Source of the DNA: Streptomyces sp. CBMA29
GTDB lineage: Bacteria > Actinomycetota > Actinomycetes > Streptomycetales > Streptomycetaceae
Reading direction: 5' to 3'
Length of the DNA: 59,195 nt
NCBI RefSeq assembly: GCF_014596445.1
Contig: NZ_MECL01000060.1
Location: forward strand, 1-59,195
Part shown: piece by piece, positions 8,283-16,670 of the stretch
Layout: every line of letters begins with the position of its first letter
Position numbering within the stretch: position 1 is the first letter of the stretch
Translations under genes and position numbers: made by a program
The notes under the pieces: generated by a model
The model's input: the letters and a program-made list of their open reading frames with translations, nothing else
Databases searched by the model: none
Told to the model about the DNA's origin: nothing

Positions 8283-9440
8283 GTGGCGCTGCTCGACCAC
8301 GCCCGGCCGGCGCCCGCGGCGGAGGCCACCGGCCGGGGGGACGCGCTGCGGCGCGCGGCCCGCGCGGCGGCGCCCGCGGTCCTCGGCTATCTGCTGGTGC
8401 GGCTCGCCGCGACCGCGATGCTGTGGATGTGGGCGCGGTCGGATCACAAGAGCCTGCTGGGGCTGCTGGGCCGCAAATGGGACTCGCTGTGGTTCCTGGG
8501 CATCATCGAGCACGGCTACGACCACGGCGCCCCGGCCAAGAGCAACCTGGCGTTCTTCCCGCTCTACCCCCAACTGGTGCGCGGGACCGCCGCGCTCTCC
8601 CCCACCGGGCCCGCGACCACCGGCGTCGTCCTGGGCTGGCTCTTCGCGCTGGCCGCCGCCTGGGGCATCTACGCGGTCGGCGCGAAGCTGTACGGCCACC
8701 GCGCCGGGGTGGTGCTCGCCGTGCTGTGGGGCGTGCTCCCGCACGCCGTCGTCGAGTCGATGGCGTACACCGAGAGCCTGTTCACGGCGCTGGCCGCCTG
8801 GACGCTGTACGCGCTGCTCTGCGAGCACTGGCTGACCAGCGCCTTCCTGTGCCTGCTCGCCGGGCTGACCCGGCCGACCGCCTCCGCGCTGGTGCCGGTG
8901 GTCTGCCTGGCCGCGCTGTTCGCGATCGTCCGCGCGCCGCGCGCCTGGCGCCCGTGGGCGGCGCTGCTGATCGCGCCCGCGGGCTGGATCGGCTACCTGG
9001 TGTGGGTGGGCCTGCGGGTGCACCGGCTCGACGGCTGGTTCCACATCCAGAAGGACGGCTGGGGGTCGTCGTGGGACGGCGGCCGGTTCACCGTCACCAC
9101 CGCCCGGCACATCCTCAGCACGCCGTCGGCGCTCGACCTGTACGCGGTGACCGTCGTCCTGCTGCTGGCCGTCGCGCTCTTCGTCCTCGGCGTGCTCGAC
9201 CGGCAGCCCTGGCCGCTGCTGCTCTTCAGCTTCCTGCTGCTGGCCACCTCGATCGGCGGCTCCGGCTTCTACCACTCCAAGGCGCGCTTCCTCGTCGCGG
9301 CCTTCCCGCTGCTCATCCCGCCCGCCGTCGCGCTGGCCAAGGCCAGGACCGGCACGGCCGTCACGGTCGTGACGACGCTGACGCTGGTGTCCGGGTACTT
9401 CGGCGGCTATCTGCTGCTGGTCTGGAACCACTCCCCGTGA
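8283..9440 (+). CDS. PIG-V-like (GT76-type) membrane mannosyltransferase
   Basis: 385 aa with about 8-10 hydrophobic segments. Near the N-terminus, WDSLWFLGIIEHGYD followed by LAFFPLYPQLV matches the WD...HGY...FFPLYP pattern of the PIG-V family, whose eukaryotic members add mannose from dolichol-phosphate-mannose to GPI precursors. Actinobacterial relatives are uncharacterised polyprenyl-phosphate-sugar transferases acting outside the membrane. GTG 8283 is chosen because GGGAG lies just upstream; ATG 8250 in the same frame lacks a ribosome-binding site. A weak promoter may exist at GTCAAC (8196-8201), 18 nt, TAGACT (8220-8225). It is probably a single-gene unit. Confidence 0.75.
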   Translation: MALLDHARPAPAAEATGRGDALRRAARAAAPAVLGYLLVRLAATAMLWMWARSDHKSLLGLLGRKWDSLWFLGIIEHGYDHGAPAKSNLAFFPLYPQLVRGTAALSPTGPATTGVVLGWLFALAAAWGIYAVGAKLYGHRAGVVLAVLWGVLPHAVVESMAYTESLFTALAAWTLYALLCEHWLTSAFLCLLAGLTRPTASALVPVVCLAALFAIVRAPRAWRPWAALLIAPAGWIGYLVWVGLRVHRLDGWFHIQKDGWGSSWDGGRFTVTTARHILSTPSALDLYAVTVVLLLAVALFVLGVLDRQPWPLLLFSFLLLATSIGGSGFYHSKARFLVAAFPLLIPPAVALAKARTGTAVTVVTTLTLVSGYFGGYLLLVWNHSP

Positions 9441-9997
9441 GCCGGGGGGTTTCACAAGCCGTAGGGCCTGTCCGGCGGATCACGGGCGGACCAGGCGGAC
9501 CAGGCGGTCCAGGCGGCAGCAGGCGGGCGTTGGCGGCGTTCTGTCCCGCCACGCCGAGGATGTGGTTCACCAGCGCCGCGCCGGAGTCGAACAGCGCCGC
9601 CTCGGCGACGCCGCCCACGTGATGCCGCCGTCCGGCGGCGGCGCGGAACTCGGCGAGGCCGTCGCCGCGCGCACCGAGCCCGTCTACGCCGAGGCGCACG
9701 AAATGCTCGACCTGTGCCTCGGCGACGACGCGCCCTACGGTCTGATCGGCCTGATCGGCCTGTTCACCGGTGCCCTCACCGGCGCGGCGCGGCCGGAACC
9801 CGCCTCCCCCGCGCGGACCTGAACCGCGCGCGGGCGCGCGGCGGCGACGGCGGCTCCGTGCCCAGGAGGGGCGCGCGGGGACGGCGCTGTGGGATCCACA
9901 GGGCCGCGGGGGCTTGACGCGGGCGCTGGGTGGGCACCAAACCCACTCATGGGTTGTCTGCACGTCGATGTTGTCGAAGCCGTACGCGGGAGGACAT
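9441..9997. other. 557-bp region without a confident gene
   Basis: Contents in order: gggcctgtccggcggatca at 9464-9482, which from memory recurs in Streptomyces genomes as a dispersed motif (not certain); three 9-bp GGACCAGGC-like tandem units near 9484-9516; a codon-biased reading frame ending at 9822 (separate entry); then the leader of the large STAND gene, with GGGAGGA at 9988-9994. Confidence 0.4.
9622..9822 (+). pseudogene. Short codon-biased ORF, possible gene remnant
   Basis: ATG 9622 to TGA 9822 encodes 66 aa, including EAHEMLDLCLGDDAPYGL and a hydrophobic IGLIGLFTGALTG. Nearly every third base is G or C, as expected of real Streptomyces coding DNA, and the same frame stays open upstream to about 9520. 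There is no ribosome-binding site before the ATG and I recognise no family. It may be the tail of a decayed gene or a small real protein. Confidence 0.3.
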
Positions 9998-12900
9998 GTG
10001 CCGGAGTCACGGACCGCGCTGCGCGCCCCGCACCGGGCCGAGGTGGTGCGCCTGCTGGAGCGGGCGGTGGCCCAGCAGGGGCAGGGCGTGGACGGGAAGG
10101 CGCTGCTGGCGCGGGGGCTGGAGCGGCTGGAGGAGATCGCGGCCACGGCGGACGAGGAGTACGGGGCGTACGTCAGGGCGTTGGAGGCCGGTCAGGCGGC
10201 CGGGGCACAGGAGCGCTCGGGGCGCGCCACGGCAGGCGTACAGGGCCTGGTCGCGGGCGTAACGGCCGCGGTGGCCTTCGGAGTCGACCTCGGCTACGGC
10301 CTCGCGGCGGGACCCGCGCTGGTGACCGGACTCGCGGTCGGCGCGGCGGGAGCGGTCACGCTGACCGGAGCGGGCAAGCAGGGAAAGGCGCGGCGCGCGG
10401 GCGCCGGCCAGGGTTTACCGGGCGGCCCCGAACAACTGCGGCTGCTCTGGCTCGCCGCGCTCGACCGACGCGGCGTGCGGCCGTTCATCGAGGCGCAGCG
10501 CGCGGTGGTCCCCGCACCGCTCCGCAAGCAGCCCTCCAAGACCTCCAAGGTGCCCAACCAGCCCTCCCCACCGCGCCGTTCGGGCAACGACCGGAGCGCG
10601 GCGGCCCGCACACGGGCCGTACTGGAGCAGTCGTTCGGCCATCTCCCGGACGCGGAAGGCCCGTTCACCGGGCGCCGCGCCCATGTCGCGCGGATCGCCC
10701 AGTGGGTGCACCAGGCCCGGGTGTCCACGGCGGTACGGCCCACCGTGGTCGTCCTGCACGGCCAGGCGGGCAGCGGCCGTACGACGCTGGCGGTGCGTAC
10801 CGCACGGCAGTTGAAGGACCAGTTCCGCGGCGCGTGCGTGGTGGACCTGCGCGGCGCGAGCGACGGCAGGACGCCGCTGCCCACCAGGGAGGCGCTGCTG
10901 CACCTGCTCAACCGGCTCGGCGCGCCCCGCGACCAGCTCCTCTTCCGCGAGCGGCAGAATCAGGAACAGCACCTGCGACGGCTCAGCGAGCAGTACCAGC
11001 AGCACCTCAGGGACGTGCCCGTGGTGATCGTGCTGGACGACGCCACCGACGCGGCGCAGATCAGGACGCTGGTCCCCGAGCGGTCCGAGAGCCTGGTGCT
11101 GGTCACCAGCCGCACACCGTTCGACCCGGAGGAGCTGGCGCTGCCCGGCGCCTTCGTGCACAGCCTGGACGTCGGCGCGCTCGACGCGGACGACACCTTG
11201 GAGCTGCTGGGCGAACTGGCCGCGGCGGGCGGCGGCGCCGCCCCGCTGCGGGAGGAGGCCGAGCGGCTGCGCGACCTGTGCGCGGGTCTGCCGATAGCGC
11301 TGCGGATCGCCGGAGCCGCGCTCCCCGACCACCACGGCGCGACCGGACTCGCCGCCGACCTGGAGGTGTTCGGCCCGCGCGATCCGGTCGACCGTGTCCT
11401 CGCGCTGCGGTACCACGACCAGCCGGAGCCCAACCGCCGCCTGCTGCGCCGCCTCGCGCTGGCCGGCCGCGCCAGCTTCGGCGCCGCCGCCGCGGCGGCC
11501 CTGATGGCCACCGACGAACGCGAGGCCGCCCGCAGGCTCGACGAACTCGCCGCCGCGGGGCTGCTCGAGAACGTCCGCGGCAGCCGCTACCGCCCGCACG
11601 ACCTCGTCCGCGCCTTCGCGGGCGAACGGCTCCTGGACGAGGAGGACCCGGTGGAGCGCGGCGCCGCGCACGAGCGGCTGATCCGCTCGTACGCCGACCT
11701 CGCGAACACCGTCATCCGGCTGGTCGAGGGCAAGACCTCCACCCGCGCCGGGCGCTTCGGCCAGCACGGCTTCGCCTCGCTTGAACTGGCGCTGCGCTGG
11801 CTGGACGAGGAGTCCAGCTTCATCACCGCCGCGCTGCGCGACACCGAGGGCGTCGACCGGGCCGCCGTGCAGGCGCTGCTCGGCGCGCTGTGCGACTACT
11901 GCCTGCTGCGCGGCGACCTCTACCGGCTCGGCGAGATCAGCGAGATGGCGCAGGCCCAACAGGCCGCCAGGCAGCAGAAGTCGGGCCCCGACGAGGACCG
12001 CTCGGTGCTGGTGCGGTCGGTGCAGTGGCGTACCGGCATCGCGGCCCGGCAGCTCGGCGAGCTGGACAAGGCGCGCTCCACGCTGACGTCGGTGGTCGAC
12101 CTGTACTTCGAGGCGCAGCACCCGTCGGGCGCGGCCCGCGCGCTGGACAGCCTCGGCATCACGCTGCACCACCAGGGCAACCTCAAGGAGGCCGAGCGCA
12201 GGCTGCGCGAGGCACTGGAGATCCAGTCCACCCCGGAACTGGAGGAGGACCGGGCCTGGACGATGCACGCGCTGGCCGCCGTCCTGCGCGACATGGGCCA
12301 GGTCGGCACGGCGCTGGAACTGCTGCGCGAGTCGCTGGCGCTGCACCGCGAGAACGAGAGCGTGCAGGGCGAGGCGTGGGCGCACCTCCAGCTCGGGCAG
12401 GTGTACCTGCGGCTCGGGCGGCTCGACCTCGGCGAGGCCGAACTGCGCGCCGCCGGGCAGTCGTACGCGCTGGCCCGCGACCCGCGCGGCGGCGCGTGGA
12501 CCGCGACGCAGCTCGCCCGAGCCCTGCTGCTGCGCGGCGAGGCCCGGCAGGCCGCCCAGGACCTGGACGAGGCGGTGCAACGGCACCGCGCCTGCGAGGA
12601 CGCGCGCGGCGAGGCGTGGACGCTGTACTACCTCGGGCACGCGCTGGAGGAGTCCGGCGACACCGACTCGGCGCTGCGCACCCTGGAACGCGCCCGCACG
12701 ATGTTCTCCCGCATGCGGGACGTCTACGGGCTGGCCTGCGCCCGGCACCACTCCGCGCGGGTCACCCGCGACCAGAGGGCGGCCCGTACCGGCAATCTGC
12801 GCAACAGCGGCTTCGCCCGGCAGCTCCTCCAGGACGCCCGCCAGGACTTCCGCCGGATCGGGGTCGCGCACGGCGAGGCGTGGTCGTGCGTGGAGCTGTC

Positions 12901-13252
12901 CGTCATCGACGCCGGGAACGGGCGGCTGCCCGAGGCCCTCGCCCTTCTCGACGAGGCCGTCGAGCTCTTCCGGGACCTCGGCGACCGGCGCGGCCACGAC
13001 TGGGCCGTCTTCCTGCGCGCCACCGTCCAGCCGCTGCTCTCCGAGGACGGTTTGCCGCTCGCCCGCTCAGCCCTCGCCGCGCTCCTCGCCGACACCTACC
13101 CCGGGCGGGACCCGGACCTCGAGGAGTACGTCGAGGCGTACGCCCTCCTCCTGGAGCGCGGCACCGTCGCCCCCGGCGGCCCCTGGGACACCTGGCGCCT
13201 CGGCATGACCCCCGGCCGCTCCGCCCGCATGGTCATGGCCGTCCCCACCTGA
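9998..13252 (+). CDS. Large STAND NTPase with TPR repeats (regulator or signalling protein)
   Basis: 1084 aa. Residues 1-75 are helical; 81-124 form two hydrophobic segments, so the protein may be membrane-attached. An NB-ARC-type NTPase follows, with Walker A HGQAGSGRTTLA near 252-264 and Walker B VVIVLDDATD near 340. A winged-helix-like part comes next, then TPR repeats from about 670 to 1000 (for example GEAWAHLQLGQVYLRLGRL). This resembles AfsR-like STAND proteins but lacks their N-terminal DNA-binding SARP domain, so it more likely senses or scaffolds. GTG 9998 follows GGGAGGA. Codon 140 (10415-10417) is TTA, so translation should need the developmental bldA tRNA. The stop is 20 bp from the convergent neighbour. 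Confidence 0.85.
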   Translation: MPESRTALRAPHRAEVVRLLERAVAQQGQGVDGKALLARGLERLEEIAATADEEYGAYVRALEAGQAAGAQERSGRATAGVQGLVAGVTAAVAFGVDLGYGLAAGPALVTGLAVGAAGAVTLTGAGKQGKARRAGAGQGLPGGPEQLRLLWLAALDRRGVRPFIEAQRAVVPAPLRKQPSKTSKVPNQPSPPRRSGNDRSAAARTRAVLEQSFGHLPDAEGPFTGRRAHVARIAQWVHQARVSTAVRPTVVVLHGQAGSGRTTLAVRTARQLKDQFRGACVVDLRGASDGRTPLPTREALLHLLNRLGAPRDQLLFRERQNQEQHLRRLSEQYQQHLRDVPVVIVLDDATDAAQIRTLVPERSESLVLVTSRTPFDPEELALPGAFVHSLDVGALDADDTLELLGELAAAGGGAAPLREEAERLRDLCAGLPIALRIAGAALPDHHGATGLAADLEVFGPRDPVDRVLALRYHDQPEPNRRLLRRLALAGRASFGAAAAAALMATDEREAARRLDELAAAGLLENVRGSRYRPHDLVRAFAGERLLDEEDPVERGAAHERLIRSYADLANTVIRLVEGKTSTRAGRFGQHGFASLELALRWLDEESSFITAALRDTEGVDRAAVQALLGALCDYCLLRGDLYRLGEISEMAQAQQAARQQKSGPDEDRSVLVRSVQWRTGIAARQLGELDKARSTLTSVVDLYFEAQHPSGAARALDSLGITLHHQGNLKEAERRLREALEIQSTPELEEDRAWTMHALAAVLRDMGQVGTALELLRESLALHRENESVQGEAWAHLQLGQVYLRLGRLDLGEAELRAAGQSYALARDPRGGAWTATQLARALLLRGEARQAAQDLDEAVQRHRACEDARGEAWTLYYLGHALEESGDTDSALRTLERARTMFSRMRDVYGLACARHHSARVTRDQRAARTGNLRNSGFARQLLQDARQDFRRIGVAHGEAWSCVELSVIDAGNGRLPEALALLDEAVELFRDLGDRRGHDWAVFLRATVQPLLSEDGLPLARSALAALLADTYPGRDPDLEEYVEAYALLLERGTVAPGGPWDTWRLGMTPGRSARMVMAVPT

Positions 13253-13272
13253 CGCCCCCAGGACGTGCCTTT

Positions 13273-13521
13273 TCAGGGGCGCGGCGGCTCGGGGGCGTTG
13301 GCGGAAGGGGCCGCAGGGGCGTCATCCGGCTGGCGAACCGCAGGCTCCTCGGTGAAATCGATCTTCTTCATCTGCTTGCCCATGTTCTTCATCAGCAGCC
13401 ACAGCCCGACGGCGATGGCCGCGAAGATCACGAAACCGAGGAGCCCCGGTGTCACCTTGTTGGTGTCCAGCTCGGTCGCTGCGAGCGGGACCAGCGTATT
13501 GAGTCCGTGGGAGGCGTTCAC
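13273..13521 (-). CDS. Small single-span membrane protein
   Basis: 82 aa. One membrane segment (LLGFVIFAAIAVGLWLLM, about residues 27-44) is followed by a basic stretch (KNMGKQMKKIDF) and a Pro/Ala-rich tail, so it is likely N-out/C-in. Function unknown. It lies immediately downstream of mca in the same direction with only 14 bp between, which suggests co-transcription. I recall a similar small membrane protein next to mca in other streptomycetes but cannot name it. It is convergent with the STAND gene. Confidence 0.7.
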   Translation of the reverse strand: MNASHGLNTLVPLAATELDTNKVTPGLLGFVIFAAIAVGLWLLMKNMGKQMKKIDFTEEPAVRQPDDAPAAPSANAPEPPRP

Positions 13522-13535
13522 CCGCCCATTGTCGC

Positions 13536-14408
13536 CTAGGCCCTCCCGATCCCCGCAAAGAGGTCGTCCTCGGGGATCGAGGTGTCCACGCGGGACTGCG
13601 CCAGCTCGTAGTCCTCGGTCGGCCAGACCTCCCGCTGGAGGTCCATCGGGATACGGAACCAGCCGCCGTCCGGGTCGATCTGCGTGGCGTGCGCGAGCAG
13701 CGCCTTGTCACGGATCTCGAAGAAGTCCGCGCAGGGCACGTGCGTGGTGAGCTGCCGCTCCGGGCGGTCGAATTCCTCCCAGCGCTTGAGCCACTCGCCG
13801 TACGGGGACTCCATGCCGCGCGAGAGCAGCGCCTCGTGCAGCGCGAGGGTGCGCTCCTTGTTGAAGCCCTGGTTGTAGTAGAGCTTCAGCGGCGTCCACG
13901 GCTCCCCGGCCTCCGGGTACCGCTCGGGGTCGCCCGCGGCGTCGAAGGCCACCGCCGAGATCTTGTGCGTCATGATGTGGTCCGGGTGCGGATAGCCGCC
14001 GTTCTCGTCGTACGTGGTGATGACGTGCGGCCGGAACTCACGGATCAGCTTCACCAGGGTGCCCGCGGCCACGTCCACGTCCTGGAGGGCGAAGCAGCCC
14101 TCGGGCAGCGGCGGCAGCGGGTCGCCCTCGGGCAGTCCCGAGTCGACGTAGCCGAGCCAGGACTGGCGGACGCCCAGGATCTGGCGCGCCTCGTCCATCT
14201 CCTTGGCGCGTACCTCGTGGATGTTCTCCTCGATGTAGGGGTCGCCCTGGAGTTTGGGGTTGAGCACCGAGCCGCGCTCGCCTCCGGTGCAGGTCGCGAC
14301 CAGTACGTCCACCCCCTCGGACACGTACTTGGCCATGGTGGCCGCGCCCTTGCTCGACTCGTCGTCGGGGTGGGCGTGAACGGCCATCAGTCGAAGCTGC
14401 TCAGTCAA
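13536..14408 (-). CDS. mca: Mycothiol S-conjugate amidase
   Basis: 290 aa, the usual length for Mca. It cleaves mycothiol S-conjugates of toxins to a mercapturic acid and GlcN-Ins in the cytoplasm. Zinc-binding motif AHPDDE is at residues 12-17 and HPDH near 143-146. Lys20 in the SSKGAAT segment is the residue that distinguishes Mca from the deacetylase MshB, by family knowledge. TTG 14408 is chosen because TGAGGA lies 7 nt upstream and it gives the family N-terminus (TEQLRLMAVHAHPDDES). It diverges from the DUF4307 gene and is followed by a small membrane protein. Confidence 0.93.
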   Translation of the reverse strand: MTEQLRLMAVHAHPDDESSKGAATMAKYVSEGVDVLVATCTGGERGSVLNPKLQGDPYIEENIHEVRAKEMDEARQILGVRQSWLGYVDSGLPEGDPLPPLPEGCFALQDVDVAAGTLVKLIREFRPHVITTYDENGGYPHPDHIMTHKISAVAFDAAGDPERYPEAGEPWTPLKLYYNQGFNKERTLALHEALLSRGMESPYGEWLKRWEEFDRPERQLTTHVPCADFFEIRDKALLAHATQIDPDGGWFRIPMDLQREVWPTEDYELAQSRVDTSIPEDDLFAGIGRA

Positions 14409-14553
14409 GGCTGGGTCCTCAGGTCTTCGGGGTCCGAGCGGCGCCGAGCCCCCGTCTTCTAAGCCCCCTCCGTCGGCCGAGAGGGCGCCTCCTATAGTGA
14501 CCGAGTGAGGGGACGAATAATTCCGCCGTTCCCGCGCTCGGGAGGAAAAGCCT

Positions 14554-14985
14554 ATGACCGCCGTGCGGCCCGGTGAGCCGGGCGCCCGCCCCGCCCTGCC
14601 CGACGGCAGGTACGGTCCGGGCGCGGACGCGCGGGCGGACCGCAAGCTGCGGATCGCCGCCGTCGTGCTGGGCGCCCTGATGGTCGTCGGCGTCGGCTGG
14701 TACGGCTGGCACGCCCTCACCGGCACCAAGGTCAGCGGTCAGGTCATCGCCTTCAAGGCCGTATCGGACCAGGCCGTGGAGATCCACCTGGAGGTCCACA
14801 AGGACCCGGGGACCGTCGCCGTCTGCACCCTGCGCTCGGTGGACGTCGACCACAACGAGGTCGGCCGCAAGGACGTGCGCCTGGCGCAGCACGCCAAACA
14901 GGTCGACACCGTCGTCACGGTGCGGACGACCTCGCGCGGCGAGACCGGTGAGCTGGTCAGCTGCCAGACCGCCCCGCGCGGCTGA
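14554..14985 (+). CDS. DUF4307 membrane-anchored protein
   Basis: 143 aa. A 35-residue cytoplasmic N-terminus (PALPDGRYG) leads to one membrane helix (IAAVVLGALMVVGVGWYGW, about 33-51) and an extracytoplasmic beta-rich domain of about 90 residues ending in VSCQTAP. This is the DUF4307 layout, an actinobacterial family of unknown function usually next to mca and greA. The start is ATG 14554 after GGGAGGAAAA. It diverges from mca across 145 bp. Confidence 0.85.
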   Translation: MTAVRPGEPGARPALPDGRYGPGADARADRKLRIAAVVLGALMVVGVGWYGWHALTGTKVSGQVIAFKAVSDQAVEIHLEVHKDPGTVAVCTLRSVDVDHNEVGRKDVRLAQHAKQVDTVVTVRTTSRGETGELVSCQTAPRG

Positions 14986-15224
14986 CCCCGCACCCCGGCA
15001 CCCGCGTTCGTTTCCCGTCCCCTTGACCGACTTGACCGACGAGTAATTGTTAGGCTCGTGGTTTCGTCCCGGCGACCGGTGGCAATGGACTTGTTCATCG
15101 GGGCGCACCCCGGCACCGGCCGTGGGGACGAGCCGTCGGCCCCACGGGCGCGACGGCACACACCGCCCCGCGGGGAGTCCGCGGGACAGGCACACGACAT
15201 GACCAGTACCGACGAGGAGCACCT

Positions 15225-15722
15225 GTGACCCAGACCAGCGAGAACGTCACCTGGCTGACCCAGGCGGCGTATGACCAGCTCAAGGCCGAGCTGGAGCATC
15301 TGTCTGGTCCGGCGCGCGCCGAGATCGTCGCCAAGATCGAGGAAGCCCGCCAGGAAGGCGATCTCAAGGAGAACGCCGGCTATCACGCGGCGCGTGAGGA
15401 CCAGGGCAAGCTGGAGCTGCGCATCCGCCAGCTCAACCAGATCCTGGAGTCCGCGAAGGTGGGCGAGGCCCCGGCGGACGACGGTGTGGTGGCCCCCGGC
15501 ATGGTGGTGACCATCGCCTTCGACGGCGACCCCGACGACACTATGACCTTCCTGCTGGGCTCCCGCGAGGGCGTCTCCAGCGACCTGGACACGTACTCGC
15601 CGCAGTCGCCGCTCGGCCGCGGTGTGGCGGGCAAGAAGCCGGGCGAGGACGCCACGTACGAACTGCCCAACGGCAAGAGCGCGTCGGTGAAGGTCCTCGA
15701 CGTGAAGCCGTACCAGGGCTGA
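15225..15722 (+). CDS. greA: Transcription elongation factor GreA
   Basis: 165 aa. The N-terminal coiled coil carries EEARQEGDLKENAGYHAARE (residues 45-64), with the Asp and Glu that deliver Mg2+ into the RNA polymerase secondary channel to cleave backtracked RNA. The C-terminal FKBP-like domain ends in VLDVKPYQG. The start is GTG 15225 behind GAGGAG. Two TTGACC boxes (15023-15028, 15032-15037) and TAGGCT (15051-15056) mark the likely promoter area about 170 bp upstream, but spacing to the last box is poor. A strong hairpin follows the gene. Confidence 0.96.
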   Translation: MTQTSENVTWLTQAAYDQLKAELEHLSGPARAEIVAKIEEARQEGDLKENAGYHAAREDQGKLELRIRQLNQILESAKVGEAPADDGVVAPGMVVTIAFDGDPDDTMTFLLGSREGVSSDLDTYSPQSPLGRGVAGKKPGEDATYELPNGKSASVKVLDVKPYQG

Positions 15723-15750
15723 GAGCCGTACGAGGGCTGACCGGACAGCG

Positions 15751-15785
15751 GTGTGCCGCCCGTCCCCGTGGCACGGGCGGCACAC
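15751..15785. terminator. Bidirectional terminator hairpin
   Basis: A perfect 13-bp stem (gtgtgccgcccgt, 15751-15763, with 15773-15785) closes a 9-nt loop between convergent greA and the ABC exporter permease. There is no T run, as usual in Streptomyces. Confidence 0.8.
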
Positions 15786-15818
15786 GACAGCGAACGCGCT
15801 GCGCAGCGGCGTCGGGCG

Positions 15819-16670
15819 TTACGCGGTCGCCGAGCGGTACTTGCGGACCGCGAGCGTGCGGAAGACCACGATGATGACCACCGACCAGAGCAGCGACGCC
15901 CACACCGGGTGCTGCATCGGCCAGGCGCTGGACTGCGAGACGCCGGGGTTGCCGAAGAGCACGCGGCACGCCTGCACGGTGGCGCTGAACGGGTTCCAGT
16001 CGGCGATCGGCTGGAGCCAGCCCGGCATCTGCGAGGAGTCCACGAAGGCGTTCGAGACGAACGTCACCGGGAAGAGCCAGATCAGCCCGCCCGAGGTGGC
16101 CGCCTCCGGGGTGCGGACCGACAGGCCGATCAGCGCGCCGATCCAGGAGAAGGCGTAGCCGAGCAGGAGCAGCAGCAGGAACGCGCCGAGCATCTTCGGC
16201 ACACCGTTGTGGATGCGCCAGCCGACCAGCACGCCGACGATGGCGAGCACGATGACGGTCAGCGTGGTCTGGACGAGGTCGGCGAGCGTACGGCCGGTGA
16301 GGACCGCGCCGCGCGCCATCGGCAGCGATCTGAAGCGGTCGATCAGGCCCTTGTTCATGTCGTCGGCGATGCCCGCGCCCGCGCCCGCCGTGGCGAAGGT
16401 GACCGTCTGGGCGAAGATGCCCGCCATCAGGAAGTTGCGGTAGTCGGAGGCGTTGAGCGAGCCGCCGACGGCGACGGAGCCGCCGAAGACGTAGCTGAAC
16501 AGCACCACGAACATGACCGGCTGGATCATCCCGAAGATGATCATCTCGGGGATGCGGAGCATCCGGATCAGATTGCGCTTGGCGACGATCAGCGAGTCCT
16601 TGACGGACTGGACGACGCCGCCCGTGCCCTTGGGCGCGGAGGTGGACACGATGCCGGTCGTGGCGCTCAC
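15819..16670 (-). CDS. ABC-2 type exporter permease (DrrB-like)
   Basis: 283 aa with six hydrophobic segments, starting at about residue 45 (IIFGMIQPVMFVVLFSYVFG). The sequence AGIFAQTVTFATAGAGAGIADDMNKGLIDRFRSLPMAR is split over the core loop typical of DrrB/NodJ exporters. GTG 16670 overlaps the ATPase stop (GTGA), so the two are translationally coupled. Together they should form a daunorubicin-resistance-type drug or lipid exporter; the substrate is unknown. Confidence 0.9.
   Translation of the reverse strand: MSATTGIVSTSAPKGTGGVVQSVKDSLIVAKRNLIRMLRIPEMIIFGMIQPVMFVVLFSYVFGGSVAVGGSLNASDYRNFLMAGIFAQTVTFATAGAGAGIADDMNKGLIDRFRSLPMARGAVLTGRTLADLVQTTLTVIVLAIVGVLVGWRIHNGVPKMLGAFLLLLLLGYAFSWIGALIGLSVRTPEAATSGGLIWLFPVTFVSNAFVDSSQMPGWLQPIADWNPFSATVQACRVLFGNPGVSQSSAWPMQHPVWASLLWSVVIIVVFRTLAVRKYRSATA

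Noticed and set aside
9361..10146. Minus-strand 261-codon frame over the remnant region.
   Set aside because: No ribosome-binding site, biased like a shadow of plus-strand coding DNA, overlaps two real genes.
15023..15056. A definite greA promoter from tandem TTGACC and TAGGCT.
   Set aside because: Spacing is 13 or 22 nt, not 16-19, so only an area is suggested.
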